From NCBI RefSeq assembly GCF_012933365.1, contig NZ_JABBVZ010000029.1:1-42454 (forward strand): a DNA stretch of 42,454 nt, written 5' to 3'. Positions within the stretch are counted from its first letter, which is position 1; each line of letters opens with the position of its first letter. Below are positions 26,221-34,341 of this stretch, piece by piece. The notes beneath the pieces were generated by a model, which saw nothing but the letters and a program-made list of their open reading frames with translations, made no database searches and was not told the origin of the DNA. Source of the DNA: Sulfobacillus harzensis (GTDB lineage Bacteria > Bacillota > Sulfobacillia > Sulfobacillales > Sulfobacillaceae). The translations under genes and the position numbers were made by a program.

Positions 26221-26538
26221 CATTGTCGCCCTATCAGAACGCGGCGGGACGTCCCGCCGCGTCTTTTCTTTGCTTGGTCGCCAAGTTCCCATTGCCGGCC
26301 AGAAATTCCCCGTGGTTCTCACCCATCTTGAATCATCCACCTGACAGCCTACGCCTCTATGCGACAGGAACAGTTTGTGGTAATAATTGGGTTGAAGTTC
26401 CAATCTTCTTTCGAATATTTGTTACGGGAAAGGAGGCCGATTGCGGGTCCCTCGTGGAGGCTTCTTCTTCGGACGGCATTTAAAACCATTTCACCTAGGC
26501 CTAAGATGGCTTGAGCTTAGAGACAGGAGGTTGTCGAC
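26221..26538. other. Intergenic: terminator and upstream region of the sugar transporter operon
   Basis: The first 50 bases hold the GH18 terminator. The remainder (about 26275-26538) has no gene. TTGAAG with ATATTT 17 bases downstream is a weak promoter-like pair at about 26393-26421. A sugar-responsive operator might be expected here, but I cannot identify one. Confidence 0.4.
26239..26271 (+). terminator. Intrinsic terminator after the GH18 gene
   Basis: ACGCGGCGGGAC and GTCCCGCCGCGT form a perfect 24-base palindrome (26239-26262) followed by a T-rich run. The hairpin is very G+C-rich and lies 19 bases after the GH18 stop. Confidence 0.85.
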
Positions 26539-27813
26539 ATGATTGTTCGGCATCGCACACTGGCGGCATTATCGTCGGTGGCCTTGTTGACAGGCGTGTT
26601 AAGCGCTTGCGGTTCGTCCCCATCCTCGAACTCGGCTTCGGGATCTTCCAACGTGACACTGGTTTTTGCAAATCAAGGGCTTGGAACCGAATTGCAAGCC
26701 ACCCAAACCGCGATTAAAGGCTTCGAGAAGCTTCATCCTCACATCAAAGTCAAGATTGAAACCTTGTCGGCGAACTCCAACGACGCCTATCAAAGCTTGG
26801 TAACCGACCTGACCTCGGGATCTGCCACGCCGGACGTCATTACCGCTGACGTAATTTGGCCGGCCGCGTTCGCCGCTGCCAATTGGATTAAGCCGCTGAA
26901 CCCATCCCAATTCCAGTTGAGCAACTTCTTCCAGGGGATGGTCAAGGCAGGCGAATATAAGGGCAAACTTTATGCCATCCCCTGGTTTATCAACGTTGAA
27001 GGCATCTACTATCGCACCGACTTAGTGAAAACGCCGCCCAAGACCTTCTCGCAACTTGTGGCAGATGCCCAAGCCGTGCAAAAGAAGGATCCGAAGATGT
27101 ATGGCCTCGCCTTCGAGGGTGATAAGTATGAGGGCGCTGTTACCGTGTTCCAAGACGTGTCGGGAGGTTACGGTGGAGCCTTTTTGAACGCCCATGGGAA
27201 GCCGGTCATCAACTCCCCGGCGAACATCAAGGCGCTCACCTGGCTGGATGGGCTCATCAAAAAGGGCATCTCGCCTACTGCCGTGACCGGGTGGGAGGAA
27301 GGCCAGGTTCAACAGGCCTTTTTGTCCGGCGATGCTCTCTTTGCCACCAATTGGCCTTATTTGTACCCATTGGCAGAGGCCAGCGGATCGGCCGTTAAAG
27401 GCAAAGTCGGATTCGCACCGCCGCCCGTTACCGCGGGCGGGCACGTAACCGCCTCGTTAGGCGGGGATGTCTTGGTTATCAACAAAAACACCAAGTACCC
27501 CAAGCAAGCGGAAGAGTTGGTCCAATATCTGACCTCAGCCAGCACCATGACACAGCGGGCACTCATTTCGGGCGACCCGCCGGCGCGGACTGACGCCTAT
27601 ACCAGTTCGCTAATTAAAAAGGCGCCCTGGTTTGCTCAGGAGGAGCAGGTGTACAAATACGCGGTTCCGCGTCCCGTGACCCCACTCTATCCACAAATCT
27701 CCTCAGCCATTCAAACGGCGCTCTCGGAAGTCTACTCCGGCCAAGCCTCGCCCAAGGCAGCTCTGGACCAAGCGCAGAAGAAGGCTGAATCCATCATCGC
27801 CAACAATGGCTAG
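26539..27813 (+). CDS. Sugar ABC transporter substrate-binding lipoprotein (family 1)
   Basis: A 424-residue solute-binding protein. The lipobox LSAC gives Cys24. GFEKLHPHIKVKIETLSANS, VTDLTSGSATPDVITADVIW and AIPWFINVEGIYYRTDL are typical of family 1 binding proteins for oligosaccharides such as trehalose or maltose. The segment SLGGDVLVINKNTKYPKQAE is the late conserved lobe. AGGAGG precedes the ATG. It is the first gene of the importer operon, overlapping the permease by eight bases. Confidence 0.9.
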   Translation: MIVRHRTLAALSSVALLTGVLSACGSSPSSNSASGSSNVTLVFANQGLGTELQATQTAIKGFEKLHPHIKVKIETLSANSNDAYQSLVTDLTSGSATPDVITADVIWPAAFAAANWIKPLNPSQFQLSNFFQGMVKAGEYKGKLYAIPWFINVEGIYYRTDLVKTPPKTFSQLVADAQAVQKKDPKMYGLAFEGDKYEGAVTVFQDVSGGYGGAFLNAHGKPVINSPANIKALTWLDGLIKKGISPTAVTGWEEGQVQQAFLSGDALFATNWPYLYPLAEASGSAVKGKVGFAPPPVTAGGHVTASLGGDVLVINKNTKYPKQAEELVQYLTSASTMTQRALISGDPPARTDAYTSSLIKKAPWFAQEEQVYKYAVPRPVTPLYPQISSAIQTALSEVYSGQASPKAALDQAQKKAESIIANNG

Positions 27814-28756
27814 TAGACCGGCCACACGGGTTCCGGGGCAGGCTTTTCGGCCGCGCCCCGGGCGCCCGTCGTACACCGCCCGCCGGGCACGGGTGGGGTA
27901 TATATTTATCGCGCCGGCCGTCATCATGCTGGCCTTGGTTTCGGTTTACCCTTTGGTCTACAATATTTGGCTGTCCCTGCACCACGAAGTGCTGACCGAC
28001 CCCTTCGCCAATCGGTTCACAGGGTTGGCTAACTACCATCTGCTGCTCACCGACACCGAATTTTGGGGGGACTTTGGCCGCACGATTTTATTTACCGCCA
28101 TTTCCGTTTCCATCGAACTCATGCTAGGCATGGTGCTAGCCTTAGTGGTTAACCAAAAATTTCGCGCCCGCGCCTTAGTGAGGGCGTCCATCCTCATTCC
28201 TTGGGCCATCCCAACCGCGGTCTCGGCTATGTTGTGGAAGATGTTCTTCGATCAACGCACTGGGTTTGTGGATTTTTTCCTGGGCGTTCTGCACCTGCCG
28301 GGCAGCCACCAAGTGTGGTTTAATTCCCCTTTTTGGGCGTGGCTGCCCATCATTCTCAGCGACATGTGGAAAAACACGCCCTTCGTGGCCCTTTTGCTGC
28401 TTGCCGGATTGCAAGGAATTCCAGCCGAGCTTTATGAGAGCGCCCGCATTGATGGGGCCACTGGTTGGCAAAGTTTTTGGCGCGTGACGCTGCCGCTCAT
28501 GAAGCCTACCATCCTGGTCGCACTCGTCTTTCGCACATTGAGCGCCCTGCTCATTTTTGACACCATCTTTGTGATGACCGGCGGCGGTCCTGGCGTTTCC
28601 ACCGAGGTCGTGTCCTATTACAACTGGTACCAGTTCATGACGAGCCTCAACTTTGGGTATGGGGCCGCCATCTCCGTCGGCATCACCATCATCGCCATGA
28701 TCTTGGCGTTTCTCTATGTCCGGCTGTTACGTCAAGGAGGAGGGTTCCAGGCATGA
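27806..28756 (+). CDS. Sugar ABC transporter permease, MalF/UgpA type
   Basis: A 316-residue permease with a basic N-terminal tail and six membrane helices. The EAA loop ELYESARIDGATGWQSFWRV and VFRTLSALLIFDTIFVMTGG (with the GGP motif after it) are family hallmarks. The start overlaps the binding-protein gene and the end overlaps the MalG-type permease by four bases (ATGA), so the three genes are one operon. Confidence 0.92.
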   Translation: MASRPATRVPGQAFRPRPGRPSYTARRARVGYIFIAPAVIMLALVSVYPLVYNIWLSLHHEVLTDPFANRFTGLANYHLLLTDTEFWGDFGRTILFTAISVSIELMLGMVLALVVNQKFRARALVRASILIPWAIPTAVSAMLWKMFFDQRTGFVDFFLGVLHLPGSHQVWFNSPFWAWLPIILSDMWKNTPFVALLLLAGLQGIPAELYESARIDGATGWQSFWRVTLPLMKPTILVALVFRTLSALLIFDTIFVMTGGGPGVSTEVVSYYNWYQFMTSLNFGYGAAISVGITIIAMILAFLYVRLLRQGGGFQA

Positions 28757-29583
28757 TGGCGCGACGCTGGGGACGGATTGGATTTGGGGTCTTGGTAGCG
28801 GTTATCATCATCTATTCGCTTCTGCCGTTTTTCTGGATTTTGCGGTCGTCCCTCGAGTCTTCGGCTGGCCTCAGTCAGCCAACCAGCACCTTTTGGCCCA
28901 TTGGCATCACCTTATCCCACTATCGGGACCTTTTTGCGGAAGAGAACTTTCTCCGCCCGCTTATCAACAGCATTGTGGTCGCTGGCATTACCACCTGCAT
29001 TGCCGTGGTACTGGGTTCGCTGGCTGCCTATGCTCTCTCGCGTCTTCCCGTGAAAGGCCGGATGGCGGTGCTGGGCTTTGTACTCCTGGTGTCTTTCTTT
29101 CCACAGATTGGTATGGTTGGCCCGCTATTTCTCATTTTTCGCCATATCGGCTGGCTGGACACCTATCAAAGCTTGATTTTCCCCTACCTTATTCTCTCGC
29201 TGCCCATCACCACGTGGATTCTGACCGCCTTCTTCGCTCAGATTCCCGTGGAAATTGAGGAGGCTGCGATGGTCGATGGCGCTTCGATTATCCAAACCAT
29301 TTGGCGTGTGTTCGTGCCCCTGGCCTTGCCAGGCATTTTCACTGGCGCCATTTTAGGCTTTTTGTTGTCATGGAATGATCTGCTCTTCGCCCTCTCCTTC
29401 ATCCAAAGCCCCAACATGTTCACTGTGCCGCTGGCCCTGGTAAACTTTCGCAACGCCTTTTATATTCACTACGGCCAAATTGATGCGGGCGTTGTCGTGG
29501 CTTCGGTGCCCATTGCCTTGGTGGTGTTGTTCTTGCAGCGGCGGATTGAGGCGGGGTTGACGGCAGGCGGCGTCAAGGGTTAA
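28753..29583 (+). CDS. Sugar ABC transporter permease, MalG type
   Basis: A 276-residue permease with six membrane helices. EIEEAAMVDGASIIQTIWRV is the EAA loop and LSWNDLLFALSFIQSPNMFT is the conserved C-terminal helix region. It completes the membrane part of the sugar importer. The ATPase gene is absent here; a shared MsmK-type ATPase elsewhere is the usual solution in Gram-positive bacteria. The end overlaps the convergent TPR/HD-GYP gene by four bases. Confidence 0.92.
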   Translation: MMARRWGRIGFGVLVAVIIIYSLLPFFWILRSSLESSAGLSQPTSTFWPIGITLSHYRDLFAEENFLRPLINSIVVAGITTCIAVVLGSLAAYALSRLPVKGRMAVLGFVLLVSFFPQIGMVGPLFLIFRHIGWLDTYQSLIFPYLILSLPITTWILTAFFAQIPVEIEEAAMVDGASIIQTIWRVFVPLALPGIFTGAILGFLLSWNDLLFALSFIQSPNMFTVPLALVNFRNAFYIHYGQIDAGVVVASVPIALVVLFLQRRIEAGLTAGGVKG

Positions 29584-31010
29584 TCGGTATCCTCAAGGGC
29601 GGCGGTGGCAAAGACTGATATGAAGGTCTCAACCACCGCCGGATCCAATGCCCGGCCCGATTCCTGCAGCAAGATTGCAATCGCCTGGCGATGCGACCCT
29701 TCGGGGCCGGCCGTCATCCGCGCGTAGGCATCGGCCACGGCGATGATGCGAGCCAACCGGGGAATGGCCTCACCCGCTAAGCCGTCAGGAAATCCGTAGC
29801 CATCCCAGCGTTCATGATGGCCACGGATTGCTTCAAGAATTGAGGGCGCAAGCTCCAGACGATCCAGCAGCCGAACACTCATGTCGGGATGGACATCGAA
29901 GAGGGGCGACTGCTCATCGTCGGCGCCAACCGCGGCCAATCCCAAATCTTCTAGTCGAGCCACATGGGTCAAGGCGGCCAATTCTTCGTCTGCTAGTCCC
30001 AGCCGCTGTCCCACCGCTTGCGCGGCCCAATGGCGCACGTCCAGGCGCCGAGAAAAATCGCCCTTGACGAGAGTTTGCGCCAAAGTGCTTTCCAACAGCA
30101 CGAGAAAGCGGGTGAGTTCCCGCTCATAATCAGCATCCGACGGCGGCTGATTGGGCCCTGATTCCGCCTGTGCTATTAAGGCGTTGATGCTGCGCCATCG
30201 TTCCCATTGACCGGCCTGTCCGTAGAGCGTTTGTGCGATATCGAAAAAGCGCACTGCGAGACGGCTCAGTTCAAGGGATAACGCCCATTGGCCGAGCACA
30301 GAAGAAAGATGCCCCATTTCTTCCACGTCGAAGCTTCTTAGCGATAGCCACATTCTTTGAAAGGCCCTCTCTCCGAATCGACGAACGTCCTCCCAACGGT
30401 TTTGCGATACCGCCAGTCGCGCAAGCCCATTGAGCGCCCCAATGGTGCCGACCTGGCTCTGCTCCAATGCCCGATGAAAAGCCTCCTCGGCTTCGTGCCA
30501 TCGCTTCAACTCCATGAATGCCAATCCCCGATTGACCTCCAGAGCGTACTGATATGGCGTCGGCATGCGCCGGCCCACCTGGGCCGCCTTCTTAAGGGAC
30601 TGAAGAGCCTGCTCATATAGGGCAAAGTTAATCTGCATTCCCGCAAAATTAATGAAGAGCGCCCCCTGGACCGGCTCGGCCCCACGCGTCGTCCGCTCTA
30701 CCCGCACCAGACGGTCCGCCTCGCGAAAGGCCCGGTCCCGCTCGCCCACCAGAGATAAAGCCATGGCCATCCGCATGGCCACACCTGGCCCTCCTCCTGA
30801 GGCTACGGCCTGTTGAAAAAATTGCAAGGCTTGACGTGGCCGACCTCGATGGGCGGCCAGACGACCGAGTCCATCCAGTATGGCGGCACGAAGGGCTTCT
30901 TGGGTGGCATCCCCTGCCGCATCCCTCCATTCCTCCTCCGCCGCTTCCAAACACCCCGAATGGTATAAGGCCAATCCACGCGCATAGAGGCGTTCGGGTC
31001 GGCTCCTCAT
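29580..31010 (-). CDS. TPR protein with a degenerate HD-GYP domain
   Basis: A 476-residue cytoplasmic protein. Residues 1-280 are helical TPR-like repeats. Residues about 320-465 are an HD-GYP-type domain, normally a cyclic-di-GMP phosphodiesterase. GHHERWDGYGFPDGLAGEAI (397-416) is well kept, and AVADAYARMTAGPEGSHRQA replaces the usual RPYR segment. The first metal motif, normally LHDIGK, is LEDLGL (353-358), so its histidine is lost. The domain may bind rather than cleave its ligand. It is the last gene of the six-gene operon, overlapping the kinase gene as ATGA. Confidence 0.82.
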   Translation of the reverse strand: MRSRPERLYARGLALYHSGCLEAAEEEWRDAAGDATQEALRAAILDGLGRLAAHRGRPRQALQFFQQAVASGGGPGVAMRMAMALSLVGERDRAFREADRLVRVERTTRGAEPVQGALFINFAGMQINFALYEQALQSLKKAAQVGRRMPTPYQYALEVNRGLAFMELKRWHEAEEAFHRALEQSQVGTIGALNGLARLAVSQNRWEDVRRFGERAFQRMWLSLRSFDVEEMGHLSSVLGQWALSLELSRLAVRFFDIAQTLYGQAGQWERWRSINALIAQAESGPNQPPSDADYERELTRFLVLLESTLAQTLVKGDFSRRLDVRHWAAQAVGQRLGLADEELAALTHVARLEDLGLAAVGADDEQSPLFDVHPDMSVRLLDRLELAPSILEAIRGHHERWDGYGFPDGLAGEAIPRLARIIAVADAYARMTAGPEGSHRQAIAILLQESGRALDPAVVETFISVFATAALEDTD

Positions 31011-31648
31011 CGAGGCATCACCAAAGCGATCCGCGTTCCCAAATTAGGCTTGGACTGAATGTCGACCGATCCACCCATGAGCCTCATGCGCTCCGCCATG
31101 GTAAGCAGCCCATAGTGGCCGGGCTTGGATCCCATTTTGGCGTCAAACCCGACGCCGTCGTCCATCACGGTCACCCGTAGATCGTCAGGCTCTTGAACGC
31201 AGACGATCCGAATCGTTTGAGCGCGTGCATGTTTGGCCGCATTAGTGGCCGCTTCCTGCACCGCACGGTAAAGCATAATCGCCTGCGACGAGGCTAAGGA
31301 GATCTCCCTGGTCCCATCGACCGATACTAACACCACGGTTCCCCAGTCGGTTTGGATACGATGGGCCAGCGCATGCAACGATGGGATGAATCCCATGGCA
31401 TCGAGGGCGACAGGTTGCAAATCGTAGATAAGTTGCCGGATTTCTACTACGGCTTGGGCCAATCGCCGGCGAATGCGTTCCATTTCCTGAAGGGCCAACG
31501 CTCGATCGGCTTCAAATATGCGCCCCAACAATTCAAGCCGCATGCTGGTATTGGACAACACCTGAACCGGACCATCATGCAGATCGCGTGCAAACCGCCG
31601 CCGTTCCTCCTCCAAGATGTCCACCAGCCGTTGGTCCACTGCGTCCAC
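31007..31648 (-). CDS. Cytoplasmic histidine kinase, DegS/NarL-partner type
   Basis: A 213-residue kinase without sensor or membrane segment. The HisKA_3 dimerisation box is EEERRRFARDLHDGPVQ with phosphorylated His24. The HATPase domain has EAATNAAKHARAQ (N box), VMDDGVGFD (G1) and HYGLLTMAERMRLMGG (G2). Kinases of this class normally pair with NarL-type regulators carrying an HTH domain, but the only receiver in this operon is a single domain. GTG 31648 follows GGAGG by seven bases; the frame is open further upstream. Confidence 0.87.
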   Translation of the reverse strand: MDAVDQRLVDILEEERRRFARDLHDGPVQVLSNTSMRLELLGRIFEADRALALQEMERIRRRLAQAVVEIRQLIYDLQPVALDAMGFIPSLHALAHRIQTDWGTVVLVSVDGTREISLASSQAIMLYRAVQEAATNAAKHARAQTIRIVCVQEPDDLRVTVMDDGVGFDAKMGSKPGHYGLLTMAERMRLMGGSVDIQSKPNLGTRIALVMPR

Positions 31649-31698
31649 GTGATTCCCTCCAAAAGGGACCGGGAGAACCTCTCCCGGTCGCCGATGAA

Positions 31699-31911
31699 TT
31701 AAAAGTCCCAAATGAACTCCACGCGGTCATTGGTGGTCTTCATTGCCGTACCGGTTGTCGACCGGTTAGCCTGACCAGCGCTGCTGCCCGTGTTGGAAAC
31801 CGCGTAAACCGGCTTTCCGGGCCCGCTGGATGTCACGGCGTCTGCATAGCTGGGCGCTGACGCTGCCAACAGGGCGGCAACGCTTAGAAGCCCAATCAGA
31901 ATCCGCTTCAC
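31699..31911 (-). CDS. Small secreted protein
   Basis: A 70-residue protein with a clear signal peptide (KRILIGLLSVAALLAASAPS, predicted cut after SYA). The mature part of about 46 residues is Ser/Thr/Gly-rich and ends RVEFIWDF. I do not recognise a family. GTG 31911 overlaps the preceding stop as GTGA and has a GGGGGTGAGGA site. Its place inside a signalling operon suggests a surface or signal peptide role, which is inference only. Confidence 0.65.
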   Translation of the reverse strand: MKRILIGLLSVAALLAASAPSYADAVTSSGPGKPVYAVSNTGSSAGQANRSTTGTAMKTTNDRVEFIWDF

Positions 31912-32234
31912 GTGTCCTCACCCCCTTTCGCCGGATGTCCCCCCATTGCCATGGGCCTCTGAAGGACGTCAACGATTATCCGTTCTCCGCCCACCGCCAG
32001 CGCCACGCCAGGGTAAGCGCACCCGGCTTCCAGGCTTCCTTCCGGAGAGCTGACCTCCACGCTGGTTTCCGTGGCTAGATTGTTGCCCAACTGCCGGGCG
32101 GCCAGTTGGAATTGCGCGCTGATGAATCCGCCGACCGCTGTATCGAGAATCCTCAAACGCTCCGAGCAGACGTGACTGGCGAGGAGACTCTGGACGGTTA
32201 AATCACCCATGCCGTCGATGTGGCTTCGGCGCAC
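31908..32234 (-). CDS. Hypothetical protein of the receiver/FapA operon
   Basis: A 108-residue soluble protein, not recognised. The central part (LTVQSLLASHVCSERLRILD, then AVGGFISAQFQLAARQLGNN) is helical and the C-terminal part is probably beta-rich. It starts with GTG directly after the FapA stop and no clear ribosome-binding site is present, so translation is probably coupled to FapA. Its stop overlaps the next start. Confidence 0.55.
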   Translation of the reverse strand: MRRSHIDGMGDLTVQSLLASHVCSERLRILDTAVGGFISAQFQLAARQLGNNLATETSVEVSSPEGSLEAGCAYPGVALAVGGERIIVDVLQRPMAMGGHPAKGGEDT

Positions 32235-32235
32235 A

Positions 32236-33711
32236 TCAGCACGGCATGGGACGATGTCCCATTGGCCGCGCCTCTACAGCCCGATCCATCTCCAGGTATT
32301 CCAGTTGCGTACGGAGCGCCACAAGTTCTGCCATGGAGTCAATCTGTCCTTGATCGAGGCGATCCTTCAACTCCTGTATGCTGCGCACCAACGCATCCGA
32401 CCAGTTTAAATGCGGCCAGGTAAGGGCGCCCTTGAACCAATCCAAGGACTCCAGAATGTCGGTAAATTTTGTGGCAATCACCTGTTGCAACAACAATGGA
32501 AAGCGGGATCGGCCACCGCCTTTGAGGAGCTCTTCGGCCGTCACCTCGAGATCGTAGAGCCCGTCGATAATGCGGCCCACATGCTGCTCTGCCCGCTTTT
32601 GCACGTAGCGCCCATATCCAAGAAAGACGGCGGCATCGCTCACCGTCCCCTTAACCTCCACATTGCCCCCGACCACAACCTCGGCTTCGCGGATTCCTCC
32701 CTTAATCACCAAATTTCCGGTCACAATGACCAGTCGGCGGGAAATGTGTCCCTCGACCGTCACATCGCCATCTAATACTAAAGGATCCGGAGCGGACGTC
32801 ACTTCAGGAATGACCATAGCGTCAACCACGTCCACAATGCCGTCCTGGGCAATCACGTAGCCTGACCGCGCGGCCACCAATTTAGTGCCATGTGTCATCA
32901 GCGCCACGCCCGGGCCAAGGCGCATTTGGCGCCCGGGGGCGATGGCCGGTGCCGCCACCGTCTTCCCGGTGACCGTAGTGCCCGGCCGCGCGGGGTGGGG
33001 CCGTCGATGAGCCAATATAGCCCCGGTCTCGACCATCCAACTGCCGTCCAAGCGCTTGTCATCAATCCATTCCACACTGCCAGCACCCGGATGGGGATCC
33101 GTTCCCCGCGCGATCACGAGACTTCCCGACTCACCCCTGTCAAGAAATGTCTGAAGCTCACGGGTGGCCACCGTTCCCGAGATAACACCCGCCCGCAACA
33201 ACTCAGTACGGACTTGGGCCACTGTGACGCGAGGCGGATCGATGGGAAAGCTGACGGTTGTCAATACCAATCGAGGGCCCGGGACTGTTGGCTGCAGCAC
33301 CCGCCGCTCCCCACGCTGATACGCAACATGAAGAGTGGCCAGCATTTCGTTTTCGGAAACCTCAACGCGGACCTGCGCGCTGGGTGCCCGCATATGGGCA
33401 CGAACAACAATATGGTCGCTTTCTTCCACGACGCGCTCTCCCACGACCGACCGGCCATTGACCAGCACCGTCACCTGATCGGCATCGGCGGCCGACAACA
33501 CGGCAAAGCGACCGTGCTCTCCCTGGGGATTCGTCACGTGAACCCGTCCAGCACCATCTAGCCACACGCTGCCCTCTTTGTCGGCCGGCGATGGCGTTGG
33601 GGATGGCGCCATATTCTCGGACTTGGTAATGGGCGTCAGAGGAAGCGGATCAGGAATGACCATTGGCAGCCGTCGTGGCTTTTGCCAACGGCGCCAAAAC
33701 CAACGCTCCAT
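32236..33711 (-). CDS. FapA-like (DUF342) protein
   Basis: A 491-residue protein with the FapA/DUF342 architecture. The signature central region includes GTDPHPGAGSVEWIDDKRLD, GTTVTGKTVAAPAIAPG and the beta-helix-like repeats DGDVTVEGHISRRLVIVTGN and GGNVEVKGTVSDAAVFLG, followed by a C-terminal coiled region. Members are linked to motility or surface processes, but the biochemical role is not fixed. ATG 33711 overlaps the receiver stop as TGATG. The open frame to 33795 lies in the receiver gene. Confidence 0.85.
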   Translation of the reverse strand: MERWFWRRWQKPRRLPMVIPDPLPLTPITKSENMAPSPTPSPADKEGSVWLDGAGRVHVTNPQGEHGRFAVLSAADADQVTVLVNGRSVVGERVVEESDHIVVRAHMRAPSAQVRVEVSENEMLATLHVAYQRGERRVLQPTVPGPRLVLTTVSFPIDPPRVTVAQVRTELLRAGVISGTVATRELQTFLDRGESGSLVIARGTDPHPGAGSVEWIDDKRLDGSWMVETGAILAHRRPHPARPGTTVTGKTVAAPAIAPGRQMRLGPGVALMTHGTKLVAARSGYVIAQDGIVDVVDAMVIPEVTSAPDPLVLDGDVTVEGHISRRLVIVTGNLVIKGGIREAEVVVGGNVEVKGTVSDAAVFLGYGRYVQKRAEQHVGRIIDGLYDLEVTAEELLKGGGRSRFPLLLQQVIATKFTDILESLDWFKGALTWPHLNWSDALVRSIQELKDRLDQGQIDSMAELVALRTQLEYLEMDRAVEARPMGHRPMPC

Positions 33712-34079
33712 CACGAGCGAATGGCTCCTACCGGTTTGACGGCGCGCAGGAGTTGTTCCATTGTTTTCAACGTCACCGGTTTCGACATAATCCATCCAAT
33801 GCCGGGCGCATGGCGAAGTCTTTCATTGTCCAGTACCGTAATCATCGCGACCACGGTTTGGGGCCATTTCTCTTTAATAGCCGACGCCAGCTCATCGCCA
33901 AGCAGGCCCGGCATCTGATAATCGGTTAATACAAGATGCACAGCGTTTTGGGCGAGCCATCTCAGGGCTTCCTCGCCTGACGCGACAGCGCCGATTACGC
34001 GGCCACCTGCCGCTTCCACCAGCTTTTGGAGCACCATCCGGGTTTCTAGGGTGTCGTCGACGATGAGTGTCCGGACCAT
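33711..34079 (-). CDS. Single-domain response regulator (CheY-like)
   Basis: A 122-residue receiver domain without output domain. The acidic pocket is LIVDD (Asp8, Asp9), the phosphoacceptor is Asp53 in LVLTDYQMPG, the switch threonine is Thr81 in MITV, and the conserved lysine is Lys100 in SKPV. All key residues are intact. ATG 34079 follows GAGGAG by seven bases. It is the first gene of the operon, and could be phosphorylated by the kinase encoded three genes after FapA or by a chemotaxis kinase elsewhere. Confidence 0.88.
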   Translation of the reverse strand: MVRTLIVDDTLETRMVLQKLVEAAGGRVIGAVASGEEALRWLAQNAVHLVLTDYQMPGLLGDELASAIKEKWPQTVVAMITVLDNERLRHAPGIGWIMSKPVTLKTMEQLLRAVKPVGAIRS

Positions 34080-34179
34080 GGTCCAACTCCTCACAGTTTG
34101 TCGTATGTCGTCGAATTTCGTCGTAACCCGAGGAAGTCCTTTTTTCAGAGAGGAGATTTTTTCCTAACCTCGTTACGAA

Positions 34180-34333
34180 CGGGGCTGCCTCAAACGGTAC
34201 CTCGGCAGTGATGCCGTCCCTCAAATGCGCCTATTTTACCCCGGTTAGTGGAGGAAGAAGCGGGGCATCTTCCTCGCTTTTTTCGGGAATCAAGTGGGAG
34301 CCCTTAGGGCAAAGGCCTTTTGAGACAGCCCCG
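34180..34333. mobile_element. MITE-like 154-bp unit with terminal inverted repeats
   Basis: CGGGGCTGCCTCAAACGG (34180-34197) and CCTTTTGAGACAGCCCCG (34316-34333) are inverted repeats with two mismatches in 18. The GGGGCTGTCTCAAAA type of end is familiar from several insertion sequence families. The interior holds two hairpins, including arms GAGGAAGA and TCTTCCTC (about 34252-34276) followed by a T-run on the plus strand. No gene is inside. No target-site duplication is evident. It lies between the receiver operon and rsgA. Confidence 0.6.
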
Positions 34334-34341
34334 CCGTGGTT

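Noticed and set aside
25866..26483. Plus-strand frame overlapping the GH18 gene end and terminator
   Set aside because: It crosses a strong terminator and is a frame shadow without family features.
32890..33561. Plus-strand frame opposite FapA
   Set aside because: Antisense shadow in a G+C-rich gene; no ribosome-binding site or recognised motif.
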